64,000 bases of DNA from Gnetum montanum. Taxonomy: Eukaryota; Streptophyta; Gnetopsida; Gnetales; Gnetaceae. The number at the start of each line of letters is the position of its first letter. Positions within the stretch are counted from its first letter, which is position 1. Shown here piece after piece: positions 20,541 to 32,700 of this stretch. The DNA lies in the NCBI GenBank assembly GCA_015680685.1, contig MNCI01033474.1:473361-537360 (forward strand). Reading direction: 5' to 3'. A model generated the notes under the pieces. That model did no database searches and was not told the DNA's origin. It saw only the letters and a program-made list of their open reading frames with translations. The translations under genes and the position numbers were made by a program.

Positions 20541-22928
20541 TTCTTTTAATTCAAAGGTTGCTTATGAGATTATTACTAGGCTCCCTTGAACATTATGGAT
20601 AGAATATTATTTAGCGTTATTGATTTATGATTGGTAGTTTGCCTCTTGGTTGAAATAATACCAATGCTAATCCATGTGCTTTGGCGTAATAACTATTGAC
20701 AAATGGAGTGTAGAGTTGCTGATGAAGGGAGTGTAGAGCTAAGTGTTGAGTTGCAATGGTAGTGGATGGAGCCGAAATTGTGCAACAACAATGGAATGTA
20801 GTGGATAGTGGAAGATAAGTTTGAATGTTAAAATAGGATAATGGACCATATCCATGATGAAAATGTGGAATTAAATGACTAGAGCTAGATACACTATGTT
20901 AAGCCCTTGGCTTATCAAGTTCCTTGAGGTAGGTCAGAAGGGGATGAGTGGGATGAGTGGTTAAATAGCCCACTACTTGAGTAATGACAACCACTTTTGT
21001 TAGTATGATAACCACTCCCATCTGTTATTGCATGTCTAAACATGAGCAAATGCTAGATGTGCTTTTGCATATGAAAATCAACTTAAGCAAAATTGAGATT
21101 AACTAAAAGTGAAATTGAAATAAAGCTAATTAAAATTGCTTTACCTTTCAATGAAATGTAATAAAAAAAATCAACTAAGGGAATAATGCCATGACTTCAA
21201 AACCACTTCATGTGATTATGATTTGAGTTGAGTTTTGTACTTGGAAAGCTATGAATGTTAGCTATATCAATCTCACTTTGCTGACATTAGAGTGCCATGG
21301 TGCTTCATCCTTTTATTCTTTATGCTATTTGAAAATTTGGATGTAATGTAGTTTATTGCAGATTCCCCACCAAATGTTCACTTTTTATTTGCTCAAGATG
21401 ATATTATTCAACATCTTATGCTTTAGTTACAACCTTGAATGTATCTCTCTACAATTTTTTTAAATAAAAAACCTTTAGTAATAAGTGAATATGAGAGGAT
21501 GCTCATGAAAAGGGGACCCTTTTCCTACCCCATAGAGGAGGTTTTCAAGGATTTGTTAGGATGAAAAAGCATTCCATTGGACCTTTTGTTTTTTATGTTG
21601 GGCTAGAGTTTCACCACCCTTCTCTTCAATACTCTTCTAAGATGTTTTCTTTTTTTTTTTAAAATAAAAGAAGTCTCAGTTGTATAGTGGCTGGGTTACA
21701 AAGTAAAACTCATTACAAGGCAAACTAGCAACTTCAAGGATTTTGATAGTTTCATTGAAATCCTTTTCTAAAATGTATCAAATCCTTCTAAAGAATGAGT
21801 GTTGTAGACTATAGAGATTTCAAGGAGTGTATTTTATGAGTAAAAATGTATTTATTTTTATCAGCATATATACATAGAGAATGTGTAACACACCCGTTGT
21901 TTGAACTTTCTACGAGAAAGTTTCTTGATCTTTTCTCATCAAACAAAAACATTGCAATTGTGTAATTGTCTCTCCAATAAGTAATATATTGTGCCTAAAT
22001 TTGAAAAAGTTGCAAAATGTACTTAGCAAAGGAGAAGGAGATAAAAATACGGTCAATATTCTTAGTCCCTTGGCGGCAGAAAGTACACATTATTGTGGAT
22101 AATCCTTCAAGGGAAGAACTTTTTAAGTCTTAACGGAAGATAATTTTAACAAAAGACAAGAACGGGTAAATCAAACAGGATAAGTGCTAATCCTTGATAG
22201 TTGCCTTGAGGCAACTTATGGGTCGGTTTTGTCGATTACTCTGCAGTCTCTCTCGAAGTCCTGTGTCCCATCAAGACAATACTTTTCTATGACTGGACTT
22301 CAAATCCTTTCAAAATTCTCAAAAATATTAGTACCTGCAAAAGAGCTGAATTTTTTTCTGTCTTAAAACTGGGAACACATGCTAAAAGTTCTTTTTGCGC
22401 TCTCTGAACATACATTTAGTTTACACGATTCATTAAGTTAATGCATGCAAGGACAACCGAAATCTCAGCTAAGATGATTGAGTTTTCAATGTCCTGAACG
22501 TTTTACTCCGGCCGTCCACATGTATGGAAAAAGAACAGCAGCCGGCCAACAGAACATTTACTTTGTTTTTCAATCAGTGTAAAGCCGGAGTACCGCAGAG
22601 TAGTGTACCAGAAATACACGATGCCGGAATCAGCAAGGCATAAAACAAGGAATTGAGAAAAAGGCAGAAAGGGCAAAAAAAAAGGGGAAGAAAACCACGT
22701 ACTCACACAAGCTCAGGATCTAGGACACGGAATGACGGAAACCGTGCACAGCTGGTCATGGTCTCATGGAGTGGATGGCAAGTGGACGATCTCATCTGCA
22801 AATGAATGATAATGTAAACACTTCCGCAGCAAAAACTCGTCACCGACACCGCCGGTTTGTTGATCAAGCACGGGTACCAGCACAGGCTGCAAAAGAGCGT
22901 TACAAAACTTAAATCGTAGAAATAAACA
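20541..22928. other. Non-coding DNA upstream of the kinase gene
   Basis: No coding signal. AT-rich to about 22,450, then GC rises (CCGGCC motifs near 22510 and 22540) toward the kinase promoter. The small frames here show no family resemblance. Confidence 0.45.
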
Positions 22929-23048
22929 GACATGACATATGTATATCGTTTGTGTCATAGATTCACATTCACATTTACAGTCCATTGCGACATGACATAT
23001 GTATATCGTTTGTGTCATAGATTCACATTCACATTTACAGTCCATTGC
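22929..23048 (+). repeat. Exact 60-bp tandem duplication upstream of the kinase TATA box
   Basis: Two identical 60-bp units (22929-22988 and 22989-23048), each with GACATGACATATG and ATTCACATTCACATTT, end 36 bp before a TATAAAAG. If real, any regulatory site in the unit is doubled in the proximal promoter. Confidence 0.9.
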
Positions 23049-23084
23049 TTGCTAGTGTCTGGCTTTATTGCAGGGAGAAACGAA

Positions 23085-23092
23085 TATAAAAG
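23085..23092 (+). promoter_or_regulatory. Candidate TATA box of the kinase gene
   Basis: TATAAAAG in an AATATAAAAGGG context, 518 bp upstream of the start codon. Placing transcription start about 30 bp downstream would give a 5' UTR of close to 500 bp, possibly with an unseen intron. No transcript evidence is available. Confidence 0.4.
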
Positions 23093-23609
23093 GGAAGCAT
23101 TACTACTGCTCAGTGCTCACATGCCATGAATGAATGAAAGGACGTACTCTCATCGGTGAGCTACAACTACTACCACGCGCTTGGTCTGTGCGCTGCCGCT
23201 GGGCCACATTTTCATTTGCGTTTTGTCCCGCAAAAGTCATCCGTCCCCTGTTTCGTTCTCTTTTTCTTTCCATTTATTAGGTCGGCACCGGTCCGTAGAG
23301 TAGGCAGCGCGTGTGTTGGAAAGAGCTCAATTTGGACCGTTCTCCTCTAACGTATATTTTTGCTGCTTTCTCTTCTTGCCTTTTGCTTGCTTTGGCTCTA
23401 TGCTTTCCCGTTTTGTGCACTTTCCTACGTTATCCATTCATTTTGTTCGTATCTTCGTTCCGTTTTCCGGCGCAAGCATCGAGGCACGGAAATATTTGCC
23501 AAGGTTCCAGGAAAATCGTACGCAGCTGTTTAGGTTGTGCGTGTTTATGTTTTGGTTTGATCGTTTGTAGCAGGAGGAGGAGCACGGAGGAGGGAGAATC
23601 CGGCGTGCA

Positions 23610-23782
23610 ATGTCATACTTGGAAGAGGAGGAGCGATCCAAGGATCCGGATGCTGCTGTTGTGATTCCGCCTGTGTGGATTCAGGTGTACAACCGCCTGG
23701 TTGAGATTCAGCACGATGCCGTGCGCGCTAGTCCGGATCTTGCCGAACAGCTCCAGTCTCACTTCGAGCGCCTTCCTCACAG
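23610..23782 (+). CDS. Kinase exon 1
   Basis: The start ATG opens [14 protein letters not shown], followed by [17 protein letters not shown] and [10 protein letters not shown]. It is the only ATG giving the family's N-terminal region. The exon ends CACAG before GTCCGT, phase 2, splitting Arg58. Intron 1 (23783-25816) has nothing recognisable. Confidence 0.88.
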
Positions 23783-26700
23783 GTCCGTGTGTGCGTGCGT
23801 TTGCTTTTGTCGAATTTGAATGTCGACACGTTTTCAAAAGCTCGAATCATTTGTTGTGGGAAAATATAAGCGTACGGCTGTCGCGGAACGGAATGATTCT
23901 GCGAGGTTTCAAGAGTCTTGGAATTTTCAGAACTTTTGACGATTTCTGTGTCAGAGGAAGAAACGAGCGTTTTTGCCTGTGGACTAGAGAATTTTGGCGA
24001 GACTCTAAAGAGAGCATGGGAAGTATCTCTGGTTTGTCAGGTTTTATTTCGAAGATTTTATAGAACGAGAATAGCTGATAGGTTTGAACGATATTGATGG
24101 CTTTCCACTCTTCGATGATTTCTTGCATACGCATAAGCGTTTCCCTTGAAAGCTGTGAAAGGTCTGCAGAGAGAAAATCTTTCGGCGTTGAAAATAGTGA
24201 AAATTGCTTATAGGAGGGATAAACATTGCACCTATCAAGCTGTCATGACTTCTCATGAAAACGATAAGCGTTAAGCTGTTCAACAGCATCGCGATTCGCG
24301 AACTTCTCTTATATAGCTTTCCTCTTTGAGAAAATTTAATGACCTTGAAAATCTTTATATTTCTCATGCAAATCAGAATTTCAAGAGGCTTTCGTTCTAA
24401 CGAAATACAATAGATTCTAGGCCTTGAAGATTTACTAGGAAGTGTTCGGCTGGTTGAAAGACGATTCATATGTGCGAGAAGGCATTAAGGCATCGAGAAC
24501 AGTGAATTTTTAAAAATCATGCTGAAACAAAAATTTCCTTGGATGTTGGAAGGCATTCAAACTTAGAAACCTCAAGCTACTTGAAGTCGCTGTTATCTTA
24601 CGTGCAGCTTAATGGTACGGTCCAGTGGACAACACGGTGTTCTGTTGTCTCAGGTAAAGAAAGTCTTCAGTGGAGAGAATTTTGTGACTTAATTCCTTTC
24701 TGTTCTGTTCAGGGCCTACCTTAACGGTTAGCCATGTTGTTGGGATAAAAGGCAGAATGGCGATGATTCCTTTCTTTTAAATGTTTCCTGTTCGTGCGTA
24801 TAACGCGAACCTTTGAATGTGTCGATTATCGATGACAAAATGGTCCTTCCTGGAGATCAAAAAGGTGTATTAAAATGTAGTTTTATAAAGGTTCTTAGTA
24901 CACGTTCGCAAGATACAGAAAAAAGGAAAATAAAGGTATCATTCCAACCTGCGTATCCGCCAGATGGTGCCGGTTTTTGTCGCATTAATAGTTGTTTTTA
25001 TTAATCGCAATTCTGATTATTTGTTCTTAAGATATAAGGCTGGAGAACCATGAACATCTGTCGTTATTGTTGTTTAGAAAGGCGAGTCTATGCACTGGAT
25101 TTTGAAACGGCTTCGCTTACGGATCGTACACCTGAAAACATGTCGCAGCTACTAATTAATTAAATCCGTTGCTAACTGGTATTTTAGTTAACGTGGACGA
25201 AATCTCTTTTGTTTGTTTCGAAGGTCATGGTGACAATAGTCTAGACAGTGTATATGATCATGTTCTGTGTGGATACATAAGAGGGTCGGACGATTGCCAT
25301 CGAATTTATCTTCATTTGCTTGCTTGTATTGATTGCGTTGGCAATTTGATTGTATAGTCATATTTTACAAAGATTTCGATACTTGTTTTGAAGCATTTTA
25401 TTGCACAATGTTTTCTAAAGACAAAAAACATAAATGTTCTTGGTTTGATCCTCGTGGTGACCAGTAATGTAAATGTAATCGAATACTTAGACACCCCATT
25501 TACATCTGGAAAGAAACCTAGACTTGAGCATATAACCTAGCAACTCAGCAATTATGCTAGAAAATTTGTCGAACATACATTAAATTTCTTGAATCTGTTT
25601 GAAAATGTTTATTTATGAAACTCATGTACTTCTATTGTTTTGACTCTGCCCTTCTGATGTATAAGAAAGACCCTTTGATAAGATCAAACATACTAAATTT
25701 AATAAAAAGAGTATGCATGAATACAGAACCAAAATGTAATTTTTTGCTATTTTTGAAAATTGTATCTCTCTTTGGTAGTTATACTTAGTCGAGCAAATTT
25801 CTATTGTGCCTCTCAGGTATGCAATGGATGTGGATTTGGAGAGAGTGGAAGATGTTTTAATACACAAAGAGTTACTAGAGCTTGCCCTCATACCAGAAAA
25901 TCGTCCAGTATTTCATGTTAGCTTTTTAGAGGTAGTTTTTATCCTTCTTAGCATTTTATTACAAGAGTTCTTTCAGTTCAATCTTTCTTTTGAAAAGGAG
26001 AAAAAAAAAGAAAAGAAAAAAAACTGAGGGAAGTTTGATCACCTCAGAATGAATATTCTAGACTTTTAAAATCTGTTTCTCTGTTTGATTGGCAATCCTT
26101 ATAGAATTACATGATTGCTCAAGTAGTTGAAGCCAAGTATAGCAAATCCATATATTCAAAACTGAAACTCAATTTATGGCTAAAAAAAAAAATCCCCTTC
26201 AAGTATCTATTGGGCAGAACGTTTGTAGAGCTATAAGGGGGAAAAATAAACTTTTGTCAATGTAATGGTCCAACAGTATTGCTGGAAATCAGAAAAAATG
26301 CATGGATATTTTTAACAGTTATTTTTCATTTTTTAAACAGACTTTGTAAAAGGACATTCTGAGGTGATGGGACCACATCCATTATTTGCTAATCTGCAGT
26401 GCTGCATCTAATTAGTCTGCATTATTTGTAATATCTTTATTCTTGTTTTCAAGAAAAGTTTTTCTACAATATTCCAAAGCCTTTATTGCTCCTTTCTTTT
26501 CTTAATTGAATGAATGGAAAATTTGCCAATGGCAAAGGGTGCTGATTATTCCCAATTTTTGGAACCTTTCTTGATAAAGCTAGCCATCTTTATAGATTGT
26601 TTGAACCTTTGTATTTGGGAATTTTATTTCTTGTTATTATCAAAAACTCACATCCATTTTTACTTGGTTCTTTTTTTTATAGTCCACTGAATTACATAAA

Positions 26701-29700
26701 CTTCTTACAAAATAGAATTTCAGCAGTGGATGATGTTACCATTGACAGATCAGTTAACAGCAAATCAATTCTAAACATTATTACCAAGGAAGATCATTAT
26801 GTATATTTGTTTTTCATTCCTTTATAAGTGCAAACAAGTATTTATTCGGTACACGTATCCTGAGAAGAAAACATTGACGTAGTGTTATTTTCTTTTTTCC
26901 CTGTACACCCTATTTGCATTCATAAAACCTTTCTTTACCACTAAGGGCTTTCGTTATGTATCTGCATAAGTTGGGTTCCTGAAGTACCTATTTGGACCAT
27001 ATGCTCAATCCAAATAGTTATGTTCAGATTGTGTCAACATATACATATATCCTTTGATCTGATGCCAAATTTCACTTCATAAGTGTCATACAATTCATGT
27101 TCCTTGTAGTTTGCACCCCCGCCTTTTGTAAATATTATCCTACAGTGATGTGTTTATGCTGTCTTGAAATCTACAGTTTTTTATTTTTCTACTTGATTGC
27201 TGAATGTGCTATACCTAGATCTTGTGCCTGTAAGCTGGAATGTGTAGAATGTACATGTCTTTGACCAGCTGATAATGTTGCCACCTTGACACAATATTTT
27301 AATAATTTGTTTAAAGAAAGAAGACATTTTATTTTGTCCTCACAATATGGGAAGAGCATGGAATAAGCACCATTGGCAAGTATGAATATCTAATTTTGCC
27401 AAGAAAATGACTGTTAAACCAGGTAGTCAACTTACAATAACAGAAAAAGTGGAAAGCAAAATAGTAGTCCTGCATCACCAGCACATTTGTTATAAAGATA
27501 ATTTTTTACTGCAAGGCTTGATGATGTAGACTTACTTATTAAGTCTTGTTATCTTGCTTGATGGTGGTTTAGGACTGCCATTAAAAAGTTGGAAATTATA
27601 TTCCTGTCCTATCTGACTATCACAAATTGTCTCATTAATGGGGCAATTTAGCTGTAGATGAATGAGTTAACTAGAACAATGTATCAGGCCTCTTTCTTAT
27701 CAATGATGTCTTAATCCCCTAACAGTTACCACAAGCAAGGGCTTACACACAAATTGCCTTTCCAGTGGATTCCATGGCTGATGTGCATTTGACATTTGTG
27801 GTAACCAGCTTCATTGTGGGTACAAATAGCAAAGACAAGGCAAAGGCCAAAATTTAATTAGTGATCACTTCTACACCTTCTTGTTGAAAAGTGCATGGAG
27901 ATGATACTTTGCAATTTGTGACCACAAAATTGTTGGTGCAATATGTACTAAATCATGGGCTGCTGTTATAACTATTGGTGCAATACCTCTTTATTTGAGT
28001 TCCCTTGTTACTTTTGCTTGCCCTTATTCTTTGCTTATCTTATTTTTGTTAAGGTTGATTTTTTCCCCAGAAAATGAATCTCATTCACAAGTTGCAACAG
28101 AAATGCTCATTTTGTATAATGAACATGTAGAAGATAAAAGATTTTATAATACCTTTTATTTAAAAATTCTTTTTTTCATGTTTGGTAGTCTTCTAAGGTG
28201 CAACCTGGAAAAACTGTTCTATTTGTTTTTAGTACAACACTGTGGTTGACCGAATTTCATTACGAATGATACTTGCTCGCAAGTCAAAGTTTATATTTTT
28301 ATTTTCTTGCACAAAGTTCAATCTATTCTAGGCTCTGTAGCTTCCATGCATGATGCCATTTCCAATGATATTTTCAGAGAATGTCTGCAAGCATAAGTGA
28401 GAGTCTGGAGCAGTACACAGATGGTGCCTCCGGCATGATAGAGTAATTGCCAATCTATTTTCCCCTTCCATTTCGTATGAAAACTAATGAAAAAGAAGCC
28501 TAAATAAATAATGTTTCATAGACATATCTGGAATTGTTTTTAAAATTTGTTGTTGAATGTAAGAATAAACCCACATTTGTTCATTATTGTGGACAACATT
28601 GGGAATATGGTGAGAAGGAAAGGGGTGATTCAATTAACTTGAATTATTCTGATATCTAACAAAAATTATACAATTTTTCACTGAAGGGGTCATGCAGCTT
28701 CCCATGAACCACACTTGAAGATTGAAAATTTGGCATTGGATTCCAGAAATAATGTTCTGGAAACTGAAGACAGAAGAGCAATGAGTCATGGATCTTCTAA
28801 TAGGTATTGTAAGACCATTTCACTATTTAAAATTTTATGTACTGCACAAATGAATGTTGAGATGAACGAGGCACAGCTTAATGAATGCAGAAGTTTTTAT
28901 CTAATTAGAATCAAATTACTCATAGGACTGCCATGAAAATATTTATATTTAGTAGATCGAGTAGTGGTTAGCAATCCTGTTAACCTTCTCTGATATGGAA
29001 GAGAGCTTTATCCTCTCCTTCAATTAGAAGGTGCCTAATGCTTCAGTAAATACAATTTTGAAGTATGAAGAGCTATTGCATAATATTCCTGAAAGTTGGA
29101 TATAAAAGGAAAAACTGAATATACAGAACTATTGCTGAAGTATTCAAAATTTTGAGTAGGGCATTCATCATTTATTTGCCTTGTTAGATGTCATTTGTTT
29201 AACAGTTGAGACCTACATGTATTCATTGGGGATAAGGTCCATAGTTCTCCCTTATTGTTACATTATGTTAGGTCAGTGGTTTTGAAAGTTCAGCTGAAAC
29301 ATAAAAACTATCAAAGTGTAGACCTAAAAATGAGTTAAATGTGATTATGATGATCCTTGATTCCTACGGCAAATTGGTTTTTATTAGAAGATAAGCTTCT
29401 CCTACTGAACTTTGGTTTTTCCAGGTCTAAAATGCCTTCATTAAAAACACACTATTTTAGTTTCCTTATGCTTTAAGGTCTCATTTGGATAGAGACCATG
29501 CTATGTAAGTTATCTATAGTATCATTGTGATGAAAGTGTCTAACCTATCTTTTTCCATGCTAGATGTACATCATAAGAGCTGCCCTGAATGATTTTCTCA
29601 CCTTCTAATCCTTTTAACCAATATCCCTGCATAATTCTGAAAACTTTAAAGAGATTATTTGGCATCCTATTGTACTTTTTATTGAAAATTTCAAGATGTT

Positions 29701-32700
29701 CTTTTTGTAACGTTGCAGAATGTAGACAACGTCAGTTTGCAATTGTAGAAGTTTTAAGTCATGTGGTGTGTTGATTGGAGTTTGGAAACCGTTAAAACAC
29801 TCTGCTACATTAACAGTTTATATTTTTGTTTGAGGTAATTTATTTCCTTTTGAAAGCTTAAAGAAACCAGTGCCAATAGGGCGATGCTAAAATCCATTTC
29901 AAAAAGAATAATAAATGGCATAGAAATTACGTATATGATATGCATTTATTCTGACTATTTTTTCTTCAGTAATCTAGATTTTAAGATTGTTTTTTGTGCA
30001 ATTAAAGTTCAGACGTTTGGAAAAGTTCTCTGAGATGCTTTCTTGCAAATAGCCTCATACCAGAGATGGCTATTTAATATCTCTGAATGTGGCTACTTGT
30101 TTTAATTTTGAATTTGGTCATCACCTGGTGTTTTTGGCGATTCATTCAGCTTTTCTCTAGGAACAAGTTACTGTTTTTAGTGTAAAATGTTGATACTTAT
30201 ATTATCAGGTGTGTGCATCTGTAATTACTAAATTGTTTTTTTTTTGTTTTCCACAATATCATTAAATTCTCTTACTTTTACATTTTTCACTAGCTTTAGC
30301 ACTAGCACCATAGTCAATTCCTGTAAACTGGAAGTGAATGAATACACTTTCTAATGCTCAGTTTGATTCAACTGCTTCCAGTATTGACAGACTGTGTTAT
30401 TGTGTTTTTCAGTGAACTTCAACCAAATATTCATATGCATGAAATTACGTTTTCAACAATAGACAAGCCAAAACTTCTCAGTCAGGTATTTACAATTCTA
30501 CATCATTTGTTAAATGTCTATGTATTTTTAAAAATAAAATCCCTTCTCTGCTATTAGTATTTTTAGGTGTTTCAATAACTAACTCAATAACTGAAAATTT
30601 GGAAACTTTTAAGTGAATGCACTTTTAGAAGTTATATTTTGGACAATCTGTTTCCTGATAATACATGATATATATCCAAGATCTTGATATGGAAATTTCT
30701 TACCATTGATACCAGCTGATCTTTGCTTATGGGAGAGAAATGTTGTATATGTGGAGCCATAATTGTGTCTATTTTCTTGCTCCATGTTCCATGTTACATG
30801 AAAGACTATGATTGGTTTATTGAGGATTTTATAAAGTCAACATCTTAACAATTAAATTCACTAAGCGAATTGTAACGGAAATAGAGAAAAAGGAAATGCA
30901 ATTTTATTACTTAGGGATAACAAAATGGTCATTACCTGGCCGCTCCATGTTCATCCTGCTAAACAGGGGCCTAGGAGGGCCAAGAGATGACGATAACAAA
31001 TATTGAAATACAAGATAAAATGGATCAACTTGCAGTTCAATGACTTACTCAAGAAGATTAAAAGTCAAGTCAACCGTCAAAGCTTCAAATCTTCAAGTCT
31101 TGACTTTTATCAAATTTGTTATCCTCTTGACACTTTTGATCAGCTAACCCTTCAATTAAGGTCACCACCTGCTATTTATAGTGCACATAGGTTGGTAGAT
31201 CTCAATCCTGAACTTCTTCTGATTTGAAATTTTGTTTTTATGATGGTTAATTGGAATTGTGACTTGGTTGCAAGACTCTGACCAGGAGTAGCACACAGTC
31301 TTAACTGCAATTAGATTGCAACTCGCAATTGGCCTGCAGTTGCAAGCCAATGAATTTGCTGAGAGCAATTTTCTTTCTGACTCACATTGTGCTGAGAGTT
31401 GGCCAATCTATGGAATTCTAAAACCATGGAGACTTAGTTCAACTGGACTGCAGCTTGCACCTTTCTCGAGGAAAACTGTGACTGGAGTCCAACTTGGATC
31501 TGACTAGCAGCTAGTTCAAAATTTCAAATTACAATGCTCAAAATGAATTGGAGTTTGATTACATGTAGGTAGACTGCATCCTGCATAGTGCACTGCAAGT
31601 GGGCTATGATCAGCAGCTGGCTCATAGTTGCCTGCCAAACCCAAATTAGATTCAATTAACATGCCAAAATGGGCAACAAATAATTCCTGTCACTCATAAG
31701 ACATGCAATTGTGTCAAGAAACATCACTTTGCTTCTTGTTATTTTGAGATATCTCACCGTGTCTATCAATTCTCTCTGCTATCCTTCTAACAAGGAAGAC
31801 ATATCTAAGAACTTGTGCCGACATCATTGGACAATTGTTGATAAGTTTCTAGCATGTTTATTTTTCTGGATCAATTGTTTTTTTTTCTTGAGACAAATCT
31901 CTTTGGCTGCAAGAATAATGCCTTGTTTAACCTTTAATGGAAAGTTGTAGACAAGTCTTGCTATCTACTGGTTCCGATTCTTTGCAAAAATTATAGCTTA
32001 TTGAGTTCACTTTTCCAGGCCTATTTATGCTGAAATTTTTCATTCCTGGAATACATGTTATGAAGTAGATGGCAAATATATTGAAGTAAATAACAATGCC
32101 AACAATATTAGCCACTAGATTTTTCTAGAATTTTCTAAATGATGAAGAATATGTCTGGGTTCAATGAACCTTGGGTTAGTTTGTAAAGGAACTGCATGTG
32201 CAAAGAATTGATTACCTGAGTGTTTGGCTAGGTTTGGTAAGGGCTCGGGGCATACTTTCAGTTTCTTGCCTGTCATTATGTCTTTAGATGTGTGGTTGGT
32301 TTTGCATTGTACTAATTCGTAGAACAATCCATCTTACAAACGGAGCAATGAACCACACAAGAAAATAATGAGGTGGGAGTCTTGCAACCGTAATCTGACT
32401 TCCATCTCCTTTAGTTGTAAATCTTTTCCAAGGATTTGATGCGTGTTTCAGTTAATGTAGGCATAGGCGTAACACTATTTTCATAAAAACTTGCTTTAGT
32501 ATTCATGCTCAATCATGGTGAAATTTTATCCATTCTTGGATTTCACATAATATTATTGTAGATGAAGGCTTATGATAGTTGACTGCTATAATGACATTCT
32601 GATTTTATGTCCTTGAATACAGCCAAGTTCAAACTTTTTCTCCGTGAATGGTGGCACATTTCTGAAACCACTCATATCACAGTTCCAACACAGATTTCTA

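Larger units (their letters stand above)
23783..30412 (+). other. Introns 1-4 of the kinase gene
   Basis: Introns of 2034, 2446, 244 and 1609 bp. They are AT-rich with no recognisable mobile element, RNA gene or second coding region. Short frames inside them show no family resemblance. Confidence 0.6.

Noticed and set aside
23156-23664. Frames upstream of or overlapping kinase exon 1
   Set aside because: They lie in the 5' UTR or out of frame with the conserved kinase N-terminus; hydrophobic and Cys-rich by chance.
23847-24469. Minus-strand frames in kinase intron 1
   Set aside because: No motif, no splice context, antisense to an intron.
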